From positions 1 through 59,395 of the forward strand of contig LSSL01007638.1 in assembly GCA_001953115.1 (NCBI GenBank): a stretch of DNA of 59,395 nucleotides, written 5' to 3'. Of this stretch, positions 11,301-24,100 are shown piece after piece. Below the pieces are notes generated by a model. The model was not told where the DNA came from. It saw only the letters and a list, made by a program, of their open reading frames with translations, and did no database searches. How positions within the stretch are numbered: position 1 is the stretch's first letter; every line of letters begins with the position of its first letter. The translations under genes and the position numbers were made by a program. This stretch comes from Smittium mucronatum (lineage: Eukaryota > Kickxellomycota > Harpellomycetes > Harpellales > Legeriomycetaceae).

Positions 11301-14300
11301 ATCTATGACTAAAATAAATTTCCGAAAAATACCTGGATGTATTCTTTTATAATTATGAAAATAAATATTTTTTAACTGTAAAATATCCCGTAATTTATCG
11401 AGCTTTTCAGATTTTCCATTTTTTTAAAATTAATCGTGCCGATGAATTTTTCCATATTTTTTTTTAAGTCTTTTTTTTATTTTATTTTAGTTTTAGTAAA
11501 TAAATTAGAAAACATTTAAGATTTTACCTTAAAGAATATTTATTTGAATCCAATTTTTATTCGTGTAATTAAAAATAATTATTATTATTCTGTTATTTTT
11601 TCTCACTTATAAAATTTTCAATAAATATGGTTCATAACAATCATTACGTCTATAGCAGCTAATACCCTAAATAATGGCCCAAATCATCAAAATTTTATGC
11701 GATTCAGTGAAAAAAATCCCTTTGATAGCTTTTTATTGATTTAGAAGTTTTCAAATCAAAATTTTCTATTAATGATGGTATTAGTTTAATAAAGTCTAAA
11801 TCCGAAGTTTTTATGAGTATTTTATTTTATAAAAAATAAAGAATTATTTAATTTTATACAAAAAAAAAAGCTAATTTACATATTAACTGTCATCATTTTA
11901 ATATAATCTATGATTAAATATATATTTTACTTATTATAATTTTTTTTATGGTATTAATTCTCGCAAAATAATTACAGGTAAACCTAAATGTCTGAGGATT
12001 GTCATAAATTTTTTTATTCGTAAAATTTTAATTTTTTTTATAATTTTATTTTAATGCAAATAAAAGAATTTGAATTGAGGTTTGACCATTTTAAATAATT
12101 AAAAACAGTATAATTTTATCTGTAATTTAAAAACTATTCAAAGATTATAAATTAAAATATGTTATGTTAATTTTTTTTATAAAGTTTCATAAATCTACGA
12201 GTCATAGCTTAAAAAATAACGAAAGAAATCATTGCACCAATTTTAGTATAAATAAATAAAATGGCTGCTAGTCTTTTTTAGAATCCATGGGATAATAGTA
12301 ATGAGCTTTGATAATTTCCATTAGCCAATTAATATTCATAAATTTCCAGCTAATGTCAGTTTTTATATTTTTTTATGTGATTTATTGAAAATATTTTAAA
12401 AAGAAAGAAACTATAGGGACCGATCAAAAATTTAAAATTTCTTAAAATCTTTCATCATGATTTTTCATACCCAATAATTTAATAGTATTAATATCCGACT
12501 TGTTAAATTAATTAGCGAAGTTGAAACTCAAAAACATGCTTATAATGATAAAATGGCATAAAAAAGAAATCATTTTTGAAGAATTTGTTTTTTTATGTGA
12601 TTTTTTTTTAAATTAATTCTATATCTTTTTTTTAGTCGATTACCAAAAATTGTTTCCCCTAATAATTATAAGCGTTTTTTGGGATTTTTTTCTTTAAAAT
12701 AATCCAATAAAAACCATCTTTATATGGATTTTTTCATTTATTAGCTATTTATTACCTATTGAATAGTATTATATTTAATAATAAAAAAAATTATAAAGAA
12801 AAAAGTTTAATTTTTTAGCTATCACTTTGAGCTGAATAAAAGATATATCGCCCGTAATAAGATTTGCTTTCACATTTTTTATTAGAATTTGTTATAATGA
12901 ATATTATTCTCTTCAAATTACACTAAATAGTAATAATAATTTTCAATTTTTTTATAATTAGACTGACTTTAGAAAATTAGCTTTTATACATAAATATTAA
13001 TGAATATATTAAATACAGGAAAATATTCTTATAATAAAAATAACACTAATATATAAAAAATATCTTTTTAAGTTTAAGGGAAAAGGAAAATAATTTTGCA
13101 ATCAATAGAATAGATAATCAATTTATTATTTATTACATTCGGAATTAAGATTATTATTATGAATTTAACAAATAAAATATCAAAAAGAAACAAATTTGAT
13201 TTAAAAAAATAATCTCTTGTATCTTTTTATTTATTAATGCCGATATTATATTCTTATTTAATTCGAAGCTTTTAAAATATTTTGCCGTAACTCTTACCCA
13301 AAATATATTATAAAAGGGATTATATCTTACTTCATCCTTTAGTTATTACAAAAATATTATGATCATTCAAATGCATGACCCCGATATATTATATAGATTT
13401 AAACTTCTTATAACATTAACTGTAAAAATAGAAATTAATTAAAAAAATCGATTGGCAGAATAATAATTTAATTCTTAGTAAATTTTAAAAATTGGGCTAT
13501 TAATATTAAATTAAAAGGAAAATCTAATAATTTCATTTTTCTATAATTTTTTTTATTCAATTCGTGTTTTTAATGACTAATTTCATTTTTATACTAAATT
13601 TACAAATAACAAAATTTACGTAAAAAACCCCCTCTTTCCATGATCATAATAAAAGTGGTGATATAGATTAGTTGTTTTAAATAAAAAACTTTAATATGGA
13701 AAAAATTAATAAAAAGATTTTTTTGTATAATATAAATGAAAATTAAAAATCAAATCGTATTTTAAAAAAATAATAATAAACGATATTTATAAAAAAATTC
13801 ATTTATAAACCAAAAAAAATCTTCAGCAATTTTATAAAAAATTATAAAGCTAAAAAATATGACTTTAAAGAAAAGTTCTGATTCAGGTGATATATAAAAA
13901 AAAAGATAACATCAGTTTGGGAAAGATTTTAATAATTTCCAAAAAAAATTATATAAAATCAATAAAGGTTATTTTAATTTGTATTATTTGTAAAATTGTA
14001 AATAAAAATATCTATGTAGTGTTTGAAATTTTTATATATTTATATCAAGACTTTTTTTTCTTAAAATTTAAATAGAATAAATAAAATGAAATATCATTTG
14101 CCTGTTAATAATTAAGTATATGGCTCAAGCATTAATAATAATAAAAGTAGGCCTTTTTTTAGTTTAATTGAATTAAAATATATCAAAATTCAAATTTTCA
14201 AGTTTCTTTTTAATAAAATTAAAATTAAATTGGTTATAAGTTCAAATATAAGCTTCATCATAGGATTTAATGGTAAAAAACTCCTAATACTATCAAAAGT

Positions 14301-15054
14301 TGAAATAAAAAATTATTAATTACCTTATTAATTTTTTTAAAAGATATTAAAAAAAAAAGCTAAATACCTAGAATTTAAATGAAACTAATAAAAAAAATAT
14401 AATATCGGCAAAATTATTTAGAACTTAGATGTATTTTTGTGTATAGTCAAGCTGATGGTATGCTTTTTACTGAAAAATAACTATTATTGACCCACATGTG
14501 TGTTTCATTATAAAAAAAATATCGAAAAAATATTTTTCGTTTAAAAAACTGGAAACTGGCTATAATTTTAAGAGTAAAATAGTTTTGGATGTTTTTTTTT
14601 TCATAGTAATGGTCCAAATATAAAAAAACATTAATATATTGAAATTTAAAGGTCCTAAATTTATATTATTCATAAAAAAAATATAGTTGTTAAAGTAAAA
14701 ATCAATTTTTTAAATTTCCTACTTGACACAAATAACATTTTTTCAGTTTTTTTAAAAACATAACTTTAATCTAGATATATATATATATATATTATGCAGA
14801 AAAATAGATCTTATTATGGAAATTTCACATTTTAAAATGTTTATTAAAGAGCTTTTCCTTTTAAATCCGTCTAAAATTAATATCTTAATTCCTTCATGAA
14901 CACCAAATTTAGAGAAAAAAATTGATAATTTGGTAATTTTTCTGTTAAATTAAAATTATCATGAGAAAAAAATAACAATTCAATATTAAACCCTAAAAAA
15001 AGATCTGAAATTTTCGCTCTTATATTTACCAAAGGAAAAAATAATGAAAAATAA

Positions 15055-15065
15055 GGGGGGGGGGG
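15055..15065. repeat. G11 homopolymer
   Basis: Eleven consecutive G in a surrounding sequence that is mostly A and T. It is one of nine long G or C runs in the window. Confidence 0.95.
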
Positions 15066-17554
15066 TTCATACTGGGAACAGATAATATTTCATTAAATTA
15101 TATCAAAGGCTACATTAATCTTTCATATTGATTAAACATCAATTATCTCAAAGTAAATACAACAGTATTTTATCTTCAGATTTTTAATAAAATAAATATA
15201 AGAATTTATATAAATAATTATATTTAAACTTAAATAAAATCAAAAAATGATGATAATTTTATTATTTTATTGGATTCATGATAGATGATAAAGAAATGAA
15301 AAATAGAATTAGAAGAATTTTAATCTCTAGCTTCACATCATAAAACATTATAAAAAGATTTCAAGAACGGGCGTTAATAACTGATAAGTTTTTTGGTTTT
15401 ATTACTAATAGTTTCGTTTATTGAACTGAAATTTATCGTAAAAATCTAACAATTAGGTAATAAAAACTTTTTTTTACTGAAGAAAAGTAACAAATTTGTT
15501 TAAAAATTAATAAAAAATTTACCAAACCAGGTGTATGCTAAAAATTTAAATACTGAAATGTTTGGAAAAAGTAAATATAAGAATAAAAATATTTTATATT
15601 TTATATTAAAATATTTAATATTAAATACCATTAAATTCATAATAATTTGTCTAAATTATAACCTATAATATACTATAAATAACAAATGTTATTTTATGGC
15701 TACATACTTAAAGTTATTAATTGAGGGGTTTTTAAAACATGTATTTATATAAAAGAATATAGCCTAAATAATTAATAATTTAATTTAAAAATAGCTTAAT
15801 TTATTAATTATTTATTTTTATCATAAAATTGGTATGATATATTGAAATCTTCATTAACATAAATAGTTAAATGTAAAATTTATTTAATTTTGATAATATT
15901 TATATTAATACATTCTATATAGTGATAAATATCAGTCATTATAATACATATTTTTTTAAAGATTAAAATTTTGAATTAAATTAACGGTTTTGTGGATCAA
16001 TTAAAATTAAAATTAAATCAAAAAATCTGTATAAAAATTTAAATTGAAAAGTTATAGAGATTTTTGAGATTTTTTTAAAAGTTTAATTAAACACTATTTG
16101 TCCGTTTAGTTAAATAAAAAATTAATTATATTATTTGATCGGAAAATCGAAAATAATTGAAACAAAGTTTATATCAATACAATAAAATTTTGGACGGTGT
16201 GAAATTTATTTATATATTTCCAAATTTAAATTGGAATTTCAACTACTTATAAATATATGATTGTTTGTTAAAAAGGTATAGATTTATTACGTCCTTTGGA
16301 AAATATGAAAAAAATAAAATTTTATTAAAAAAACTAAAAAAAAATTGATTGAAAAGCTTGAACCGATATTTTATTATTTAAACCGCAAAATTAAACTAGT
16401 TCCAAAAATAGAACAAAAATTTTGAAAATTTGAAAAATAAAAAAAATAAAATTTTGAAAGGTTGATATACAACTAAATTAATAAAATCAATTCTGGTTTT
16501 GAGGCTATTTTTGGGGAATATTTAAATCAATTTGACGTAAATTATATGGTATAGTTTTATTCAATACTATTTTTACATTCTAAATATATTTATCTTGAGA
16601 CCAATCTTAATAATTTATAAAATTAATTGAAACCAGTGGCACTTATGGAAATTTTACATCATATCTGGTTTTATAAAAAAAAATCCAACATTTCAATAAA
16701 TGTTCTATCTTTTTTATATGATTGAATCACAAGAATTGTAAAAATATGAATTTGAAGCTAAAATAATTGGGTTTTTTAACCTTTTAAATAAGATTTTGAA
16801 ATTTTGAATTAATAAAACTAGGATGGGCATATATTTTATTTGAAAATTGCCTCTTCAGTAATCATGAATTTTTTTTAATATTTCACCACCTTTTTTTAAT
16901 TATATTTTAATTAATTATTATAAATAAAGTTTTATTAAATTATTTTATTAGTTTTTTTATATTAAATAAATGTATATTTCAATAAAAATAATTATGGAAA
17001 AAAATGAGCTTGAAAGTTTTTGATTTTAAATGTTATGAGTAAATATGATTCTGTTAGCACTAATAATAGGAAAATATAATTATGATGTGTTCAAAAATAA
17101 AAAACTCCCCCGTGAATACTGGTTGCATCAAATAATATAAAAATACAACCAAAAAATCTTAATAACAATGATTTTTATTTTTAAAATTTGTTAGACGTTT
17201 TGATAAAATTTATTATGAAAAATCATATATTTTTTTATTATGCCTATTATGGCACTTTTTGTTCTATTAAAAGATTTAATTTTTTTTTTTGTATATTATC
17301 TTTGTAGAAGAGATATATTGTTCTTATTAGTATAATAATATAGAAGAAAAAATATTAAAAAATATCATTCCAAAAAAATAATAATACTTTGTCGTTTATC
17401 GATTTTTCACTATTAAGAATAGGTTAACGTCTATTAACATAAAAAACTGAAAATACTTTTTAGAATAATCTAGGAGGTCAAAACGATTTATATTAATATG
17501 TAAAATAAATAATCCTAAGTAGCATATTATTAGAGATAAATGAGATCATTATTA

Positions 17555-17575
17555 GATCCTGTTTACAACAGGATC
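17555..17575. other. Perfect 9-bp inverted repeat (hairpin)
   Basis: The arms GATCCTGTT and AACAGGATC are perfect complements separated by a three-base loop (TAC). It is conspicuous because its arms are richer in G and C than the surroundings. It lies about 1.2 kb upstream of COQ6. No T run follows directly, so a terminator role is not suggested. Confidence 0.6.
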
Positions 17576-17599
17576 AGAAGATAAATTAATATTCCCTAA

Positions 17600-18803
17600 A
17601 AATGGATTTACTCTGCTTGAATACATTTAATGAATTTTAAGACGTAAAAACTCGTCAATAATTTTTATTTTTAACTTTTGCAGTTAAAATCTCTCACATG
17701 GCTCTAACTTACACACTCCCTTCACTGATAAAAGATGATTCTAGCTTTGAATCAATGCTGACTAAATGAACAATTAAAATAACCATTTCCATTCAATGAA
17801 TAGAAAAAAATCATGCGGGTTTTAGAAAAATGATATTCCGAAAATTTCTCTACAAAGCTCATATATGCAAGAATAATTGGGTTATTTTACTGAGTTAGAT
17901 CAACCATCTCCATAAAAATATGCCATTATGTGCAAAAAATAATATATTTTAGCCATCTATTTAAATAATTAAACTCACATTCGCCAAGAATAGTATGAGC
18001 ATGGTAATAACCGATAGAAATTATAATGTCAAAATGCCACTCATATTTTATATTTTATAGTAACCAATCCATCAAGTGGTAATAAGCTAAGTTTGATTAT
18101 GGTTTTGGGGGTATGGAGTAGGATAACTAGCTTCAGGTTACCATTTTCATTAATAAGAGTGAAGGGGGTCTTATAAACCTATGTGATGATATAGTTGATT
18201 AATTTCAAAACTTCTATTATACTCCAAGGCTCCTCAAAATGCGATGCGCAGGTCGAAAAAGACTTAACAATTTAGGAAACCTAGTAGTTGGGGGGGGGGG
18301 CTTATTATGAATTAAAAGAATGCCTGCTTACCTATGGGACGGATATTATTTCAGATCATAGTCAACCATCTCCCGATTTGGTAATATCCCCCTTCTCCAT
18401 TCTATAACCATAATATATATATCTAGTTGCTAGGAGCTTTCTAAATATTCTCTTATTAGTTTTTACATTACTGCATTCAAACCTCTGGAATTACAAAATA
18501 TTTAGGCATACAAACAGAATGCCTCTAATCACAGATCAGGAAAGGGCTGAATAAAACACAATGTACTTTATAAGTGCACTACTGGCTAGTATATTTTCAG
18601 TTCCGAATTAACAGCCAATGGAATATGAGAGATAAAGATATCATGGATAGATCAACAAATAACATCAACAACTGCTTTTGCGCTTATTTTGATGACTTTG
18701 AATACTTGTATAATTTTGATAGTATTGCAATGTTTCGTACTTGTTCGATTTTTTGGACAGCTATTCTGCAAACATACTATTTTCTCTACTCCGTTTCTGC
18801 CAA
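17600..18803. other. Upstream region of COQ6, less AT-rich than the desert
   Basis: Composition becomes more mixed from about 17690. The stretch contains a G11 run at 18290-18300 and a GCCAAT hexamer at 18613-18618, about 190 bp before the COQ6 ATG. The open frame 18574-18807 has no recognisable domain and overlaps the COQ6 start, so I treat it as chance. Confidence 0.5.
18290..18300. repeat. G11 homopolymer
   Basis: Eleven consecutive G, flanked by TAGTAGTT and CTTATTATG, in the region upstream of COQ6. Confidence 0.95.
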
Positions 18804-20845
18804 ATGAATAAAACCTTTACCAAAGTATCATTCCGCCGTGCTGTCCAAAAGCGTTTCTATTCAGACTCACCTTCAGATTCTTTTACCTCCAACTATGATA
18901 TCGTAATCGTAGGTGGAGGAATAGCTGGTTCAACCCTTGCCAACGCCTTAGGTATTTCCTTTTTATTCTTTTGGAGGACAAAAAACATCTGAATGAGATT
19001 TAATGTTTACTTCTCAACTCCTTTAAGCAACCTCTTTTCTCCAATTTAAGCCACAAATGTCCTCTACTTTTATTATTCTTTTGTTTAGGTTCATCAAATG
19101 TTTTCAAAGACAAAAAGGTAGCTCTTATCGATCCTGCCCCTCTAAATAAAATTTCTCAATGGAACCCACCTATGGACAGATTCGAAAATCGCACAGTTCA
19201 GATTACTGGTGCAAATCAAAAATACTTGTCATGTAAGCTATTAATTTTTTAACATCTTTGTTAATTTTTCGTATTAACTTTTTAATGGTTATTATATCCA
19301 TATTTAAAACTATGTTTTTTTTTGTTTTGTTTTTGTAGCAATTGGAATTTGGGATCATTTATATAAAGAGAGGGTACAACCTTATTCTCATGTTATAGTT
19401 ACTGATCAAACATCTCAGGCTAAATTGGAATTTGATAATCGCTCCTTGTTGATCTCTGAAAACCATTCTCCAGCTTATTTAGTAGAGAACTCCAATTTGC
19501 TATCTGCTTGCCTTAAATCCGTTTCTAAAAACTTTTCTGAATCGAAAAATATTGATATTTATCAAGATTCGAAGGTTGTTTCAATATCCGATAACCGTAA
19601 TTCTCCTTCAGATAACGATTGGCCTCTACTTCATCTGTCAAATGGGAAATCATTAAAAGCTAGATTGCTGGTACTTCTTTTTAATTCCTATTTTTTCGGT
19701 TTGATTTTTATAACTTTCTTGACGCTCTTTTTTTTATTATTTTTAGGTTGGAACTGATGGAATCAATAGTTTAGTAAGGAAGTATGCCAATATTGACACC
19801 AATGGTTGGGATTATAATCAATTCGGTAACGTAGCAAATCTATGCTTCGATAAATACAATACCACTGCCTATCAACGATTTCTGCCCTCAGGTCCCATTG
19901 CTGTTTTGCCAGTATAAACCCCCCCACTACATTTTAAATCTATTATTTATTCAAGAACTTTCTGTTCAAATTCGTCTAATCTCTTATTTACTGTTTATTT
20001 TTCTCATTTTTTAGCTCCCGAATGGATTTGCTAATCTCGTTTGGTCTATGGATAGCCAAATTTCTCAAAAACTAAAGTTGGTTTCCGACAAAAATTTTAT
20101 TAAATTCGTCAACTTGGCTTTTCGACTTCACAACCACTCAGATTTCATGTATTTGTTGAATTTGTTGAATCCTGATGGTTCAGTTCCTGACCATGTGAAC
20201 TTTGATCAAGAGTGCCTATGGCGTCTTAACAAAACCTCCTTTGACCAGAACTCTTCCCTTGATCTATCAGAATCTTTATCCAATAGCACCATGTACCCCC
20301 CACAAGTTATCGAAATCTCTCCTAACTCCAGACAGTCATTCCCATTACGCCTTCGTATTGCTGACAAATTTTACTCTAACAGAGTCGCATTAGTAGGGTA
20401 TGCTCCCAATTTAATAATATAAAAATTTCCCACACTTTTACCTATAAACAAAATAGTCAAATAGTCACTTTTTTCCTTAGACTATTTATACTTAATCCGC
20501 TTTAACATTCTTATAACTCATTAACATAGAGATGCCGCTCACACAATGCATCCTCTTGCCGGACAGGGGCTGAACACAGGTATCTCTGATGTCATATCTC
20601 TCTCCAATATCCTCAAGGATGCTGTTCTCTCAGGATCAGATATTGGATCTACGGAATATGTTCTGGCAAAGTATAACAGCGAGAGATATTGGTCAAATGC
20701 CGCCCTTCAGGGCTCTATCGACAAACTATGGCGGCTTTTCAGATCTCAGAATCCCATTGTTTCCAATTTCAGAAGAATGGGAATGGATCTAATTGACCAT
20801 TTCCCCTCTTTCAAAAACCAGATAATTAAGTCTACAATGTTATAA
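18804..20845 (+). CDS. COQ6: Ubiquinone biosynthesis monooxygenase COQ6 (FAD-dependent, mitochondrial)
   Basis: There are six exons: 18804-18951, 19089-19232, 19339-19670, 19747-19911, 20015-20397 and 20530-20845. The introns are 76-137 nt, all GT-AG, and the frame is kept throughout, giving 495 residues. COQ6 hydroxylates ring carbon 5 of the coenzyme Q precursor in the mitochondrial matrix. The first 30 residues are rich in Arg, Lys and Ser without acids (SFRRAVQKRF), as in a targeting peptide. The FAD dinucleotide motif GGGIAG is at residues 37-42. The second FAD motif, GDAAHTMHPLAGQGLN, is completed across the exon 5/6 junction. The stretch GPIAVLP-LPNGFANLVWS, typical of the family, is completed across the exon 4/5 junction. 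Both junctions therefore confirm the splicing. I chose ATG 18804 because upstream codons in the frame encode no conserved sequence and this start gives a plausible presequence. The gene converges on SIN3 with 267 bp between stop codons. Confidence 0.93.
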
Positions 20846-21112
20846 TTATAGTACTTATCAACATTTCATCTCATTTATCATCGACTTTATTAGACAGAGT
20901 TATGTTTAAGCGCCTCATAATATATAAATAACTGTTTACAACATATTTTAAGGTATTAATAAACTCAACCTATCTTTCAGAGATTTAATTACAATTTTAG
21001 CTAATAAAAATAATAAGATACAACAAACTCCCTAAAAAAAAGGGTCTGCGCTAATGGATTCTTGTATAGACTTTGGCTGCTTGGTGTGATATATTATGGT
21101 TCAAGATAAATT

Positions 21113-24100
21113 TCAGGGCTCCAAAGGCACGGGAATCTTCGAGTTCACCAGATCATTCCACTTCTTATTGCTGGCATTGGTCCTTTGCTCAACATTATGA
21201 ACTAAATTTGGACTAACTAATTCGCATCTACGACTGTGGTTGACATAATTGTCTTCGGAATTTGTCATAAAACACAATTTGTAGCTATTAACAGCGATTT
21301 TAATTTCCAAATTGCTCATACTCGAGACATAAAAATCCTTATTGACATAATCCTCCGTGTTTATATTCCTTTTTAAATATGGTAACAGCGGATATTTTAG
21401 TAACGTTTTCCTACAAGAATCCTTTAAAGATTCTGTCGATTTTGACGACTTTATAGAACTTTCCCTTTCTTTGGATACTTCACCTTTATTAGAAATTGAC
21501 CCTGAATCTTTGGAATCTCGTTTGCGCCCTCCATTTCTGTCACCTGATCCGTTTGATGGGGGCTTGTTAATATTATTAAGATATTCTAAATTCTTTTTGA
21601 AGAACGATTTAAAGCGGTATGCGTTTGGTTTATGTCTAGGTATTCCTTCGGTAGGCTCAAAAAGAATATATGAATCTACATAATAAGCCCATCTATCTTC
21701 CATTGACACATTAATGTCCAAAGTTGAATCTTGAGGTTTTAGCAACTGTATAGTCAGGATATTAGTAGAGTATAAATAATCAAATCTGTATACATACTCG
21801 TTGTTACCGACTATTTCTTGAGCATTAATCCTATATGATATATAATCTCTTAAGTTAGAGTTATTAGTTACTTGAGGTTCATTTAAGAGCCCAATTAGAT
21901 CACAGCTTTTGCTATCAGTGACCAAATTTTGCACTTGTTTAGATATTAAAGATACGACCCTATCAAATGTTAGCAATAGATGGGCATTGGGGCCGAATAA
22001 ATATCTTGCAGAATCCTCAAAAGAATTACTGTCCAAGGAACCATTTATCTGCTTTGTAACCAATTCAAGCATTAATGAGTAATAGTCAATGGTCGACAAA
22101 TCATATTCAACTAAAACTTGGGGAATGCGTCTAATGTTTAATTTCTTCGCCACCGTCTCTTCTTTGTTTTTACTCAAATCCTGTATCTCTAGTGATACTT
22201 TTTTAATGGTGCTAACACGAGAATATAAAGTCTGGAAAAGACGAATGAAAACGTAGATAGATGAGTTACAATAAAATACTCGAGACTCCTTCTTAATATT
22301 AGACGTTGCCATATCTTTTATTTTACGTTTTTCAGCATCGTTTTCTTGGATTTTAGGTGTGTTCAAATCGATATTCAAAGATTCGGAACTTTTACTATGT
22401 TTATTCATTTTATCAGTGGATAAAGATGAGATGTTGAGGTCATCGGAATCTTGAGATTTTTTTCCGAATTCGCACATATTGCTATCGCTTACAGATTTAC
22501 GAGGAATGTTGTTCTGTATTCCATTTGTAACCCAAGACATAGAAGAAACTTCTGACAAATTCATGGGAGTCATTGACCTGCGATTGGAATAAGAAACGGA
22601 TCTGGAAAACTCGATTTTGGTGTTATTATTTTTATCAATACTAACAGAGCTTAAATTTGAAGCATTTGAGGCTCTGACATCTCCCAAACTCTCCTTGGAA
22701 TCTTCTATCTGTGGCGCAACTGGCTTACTTAACCCAAGATCTAAATATTTATCCTCAGCATTATTCACGTTTTCACCATGATTATTTTCAACTTTAGAAG
22801 GTTCACTGCAAACAGATGTAGGATCATCAGTATTTAGCTTTTGGAATGAAAATTTAGATTTTTCAATCTCAAAGAAATCCCCAAAGAATGAACAAAAAAA
22901 TTCGTCGCAAAAACCTTCAACTTCGGACTTTTCGCTAGAAGAAAGACTGCTATTTTGTTTTTTGACATATGCCATAACGAGATTAATTAAATCGGCTATA
23001 ATGTTTGAATTTTCAAAATTGTACTCAAGTTGGAAACGATGTTTTAATTTATTGAAAGACGTCATATCAGAATCATTTGATTTTAATTGCTCAAGCCTGA
23101 TAGATTCTATTTCAGAAATCAATACTTTAGCGGATAAACTTTTTCTATCATTAGCTTTGAGGGTTAAGCCATGATGATCCAAAGATTTATAAAAGTTTTT
23201 GGAGTCAATTTCTCGCCAAACTTTAATCATGACACGTCTTTGTTTTCTCCATTCTTCATCTTTTTGTTTCAAACGTTTAAGTATTACGGTTACAGCAACT
23301 AAAGGGTGAGTATTAAAAGCTTCAAGAATTTCAGGCAATCTTTGAGAATCATATATTTTCCTAAGGGCTCTCCTGAAAAGAGCCTCAGAATGACCATTTA
23401 ATAGAGTTTTCAAATTGACTTGACTTTTTTCATCTTCTGACATGTTTTCAATTTGGTTTATCATTGAACTAAAAACCCTTATCAAACTAAGATTAGTTTC
23501 TATATTGATATCCATTTCATGTCGATCTTCTTCGCACCTAAATAGAGCATCTTCGTATTGGTTTTTTTTGTGGTGAACGAATTCAGATTCCTCAGATGCC
23601 CAAATTGGATATGAAACCCATGAATCATTTAAAACTTCCCAGCACATAGAATCTCGACCGGAACATTTAGATTCAGAGTCGATTTTGTGAAGCAGTTTAT
23701 AGCTGGGACCATAAGATTTACAATTTTCCAATATTGGCTTAGGTCTAAAGATAGACAGATCATCATTAAGTTCGGAAGTTTTTGGATTTTCAGAAACGGA
23801 ATCAACACTAAATTCATTCTCCTGAATGGTGATAAGATCAGGCTGAGATTTTTTTCTGGGTTTATAAGAATTTACAAATAACTTAAACCAATTAAAGAGA
23901 TCATAATCACCTCCTATGAGTTTCTCAGCTCCATCCAAAAGGTCGTCTTCGTCCAAAATTTCCTGGTTGTACAAATTTAAAAGCTTGATAAACTCGTTGT
24001 AAAGAGGTGATCTCCCGAGATATTGCTTTACTTTCTCAAAGAAAATGTATTCTTTCTCAGAGTCACTGGGTTTTCTTTGTGGCAAAGCAATAGGAGGTAC

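Larger units (their letters stand above)
5480..17600. other. Long, very AT-rich gene desert
   Basis: About 12 kb of A/T-dominated sequence packed with homopolymer A and T runs and stop codons in every frame. The longest open frames (for example 6155-6400, 8913-9152, 13887-14075) are short, rich in Ile/Lys/Asn/Leu and lack recognisable motifs, as expected by chance at this composition. An (AT)n microsatellite lies near 14775-14795 and an 11-base G run at 15055-15065. I see no tRNA, rRNA or transposon domain. It may be decayed repeat DNA or a heterochromatic or centromere-like block; nothing in the sequence decides this. Confidence 0.6.

Noticed and set aside
22962..23174. Plus-strand open frames within SIN3
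   Set aside because: They are antisense shadows of the long SIN3 exon without features of their own.
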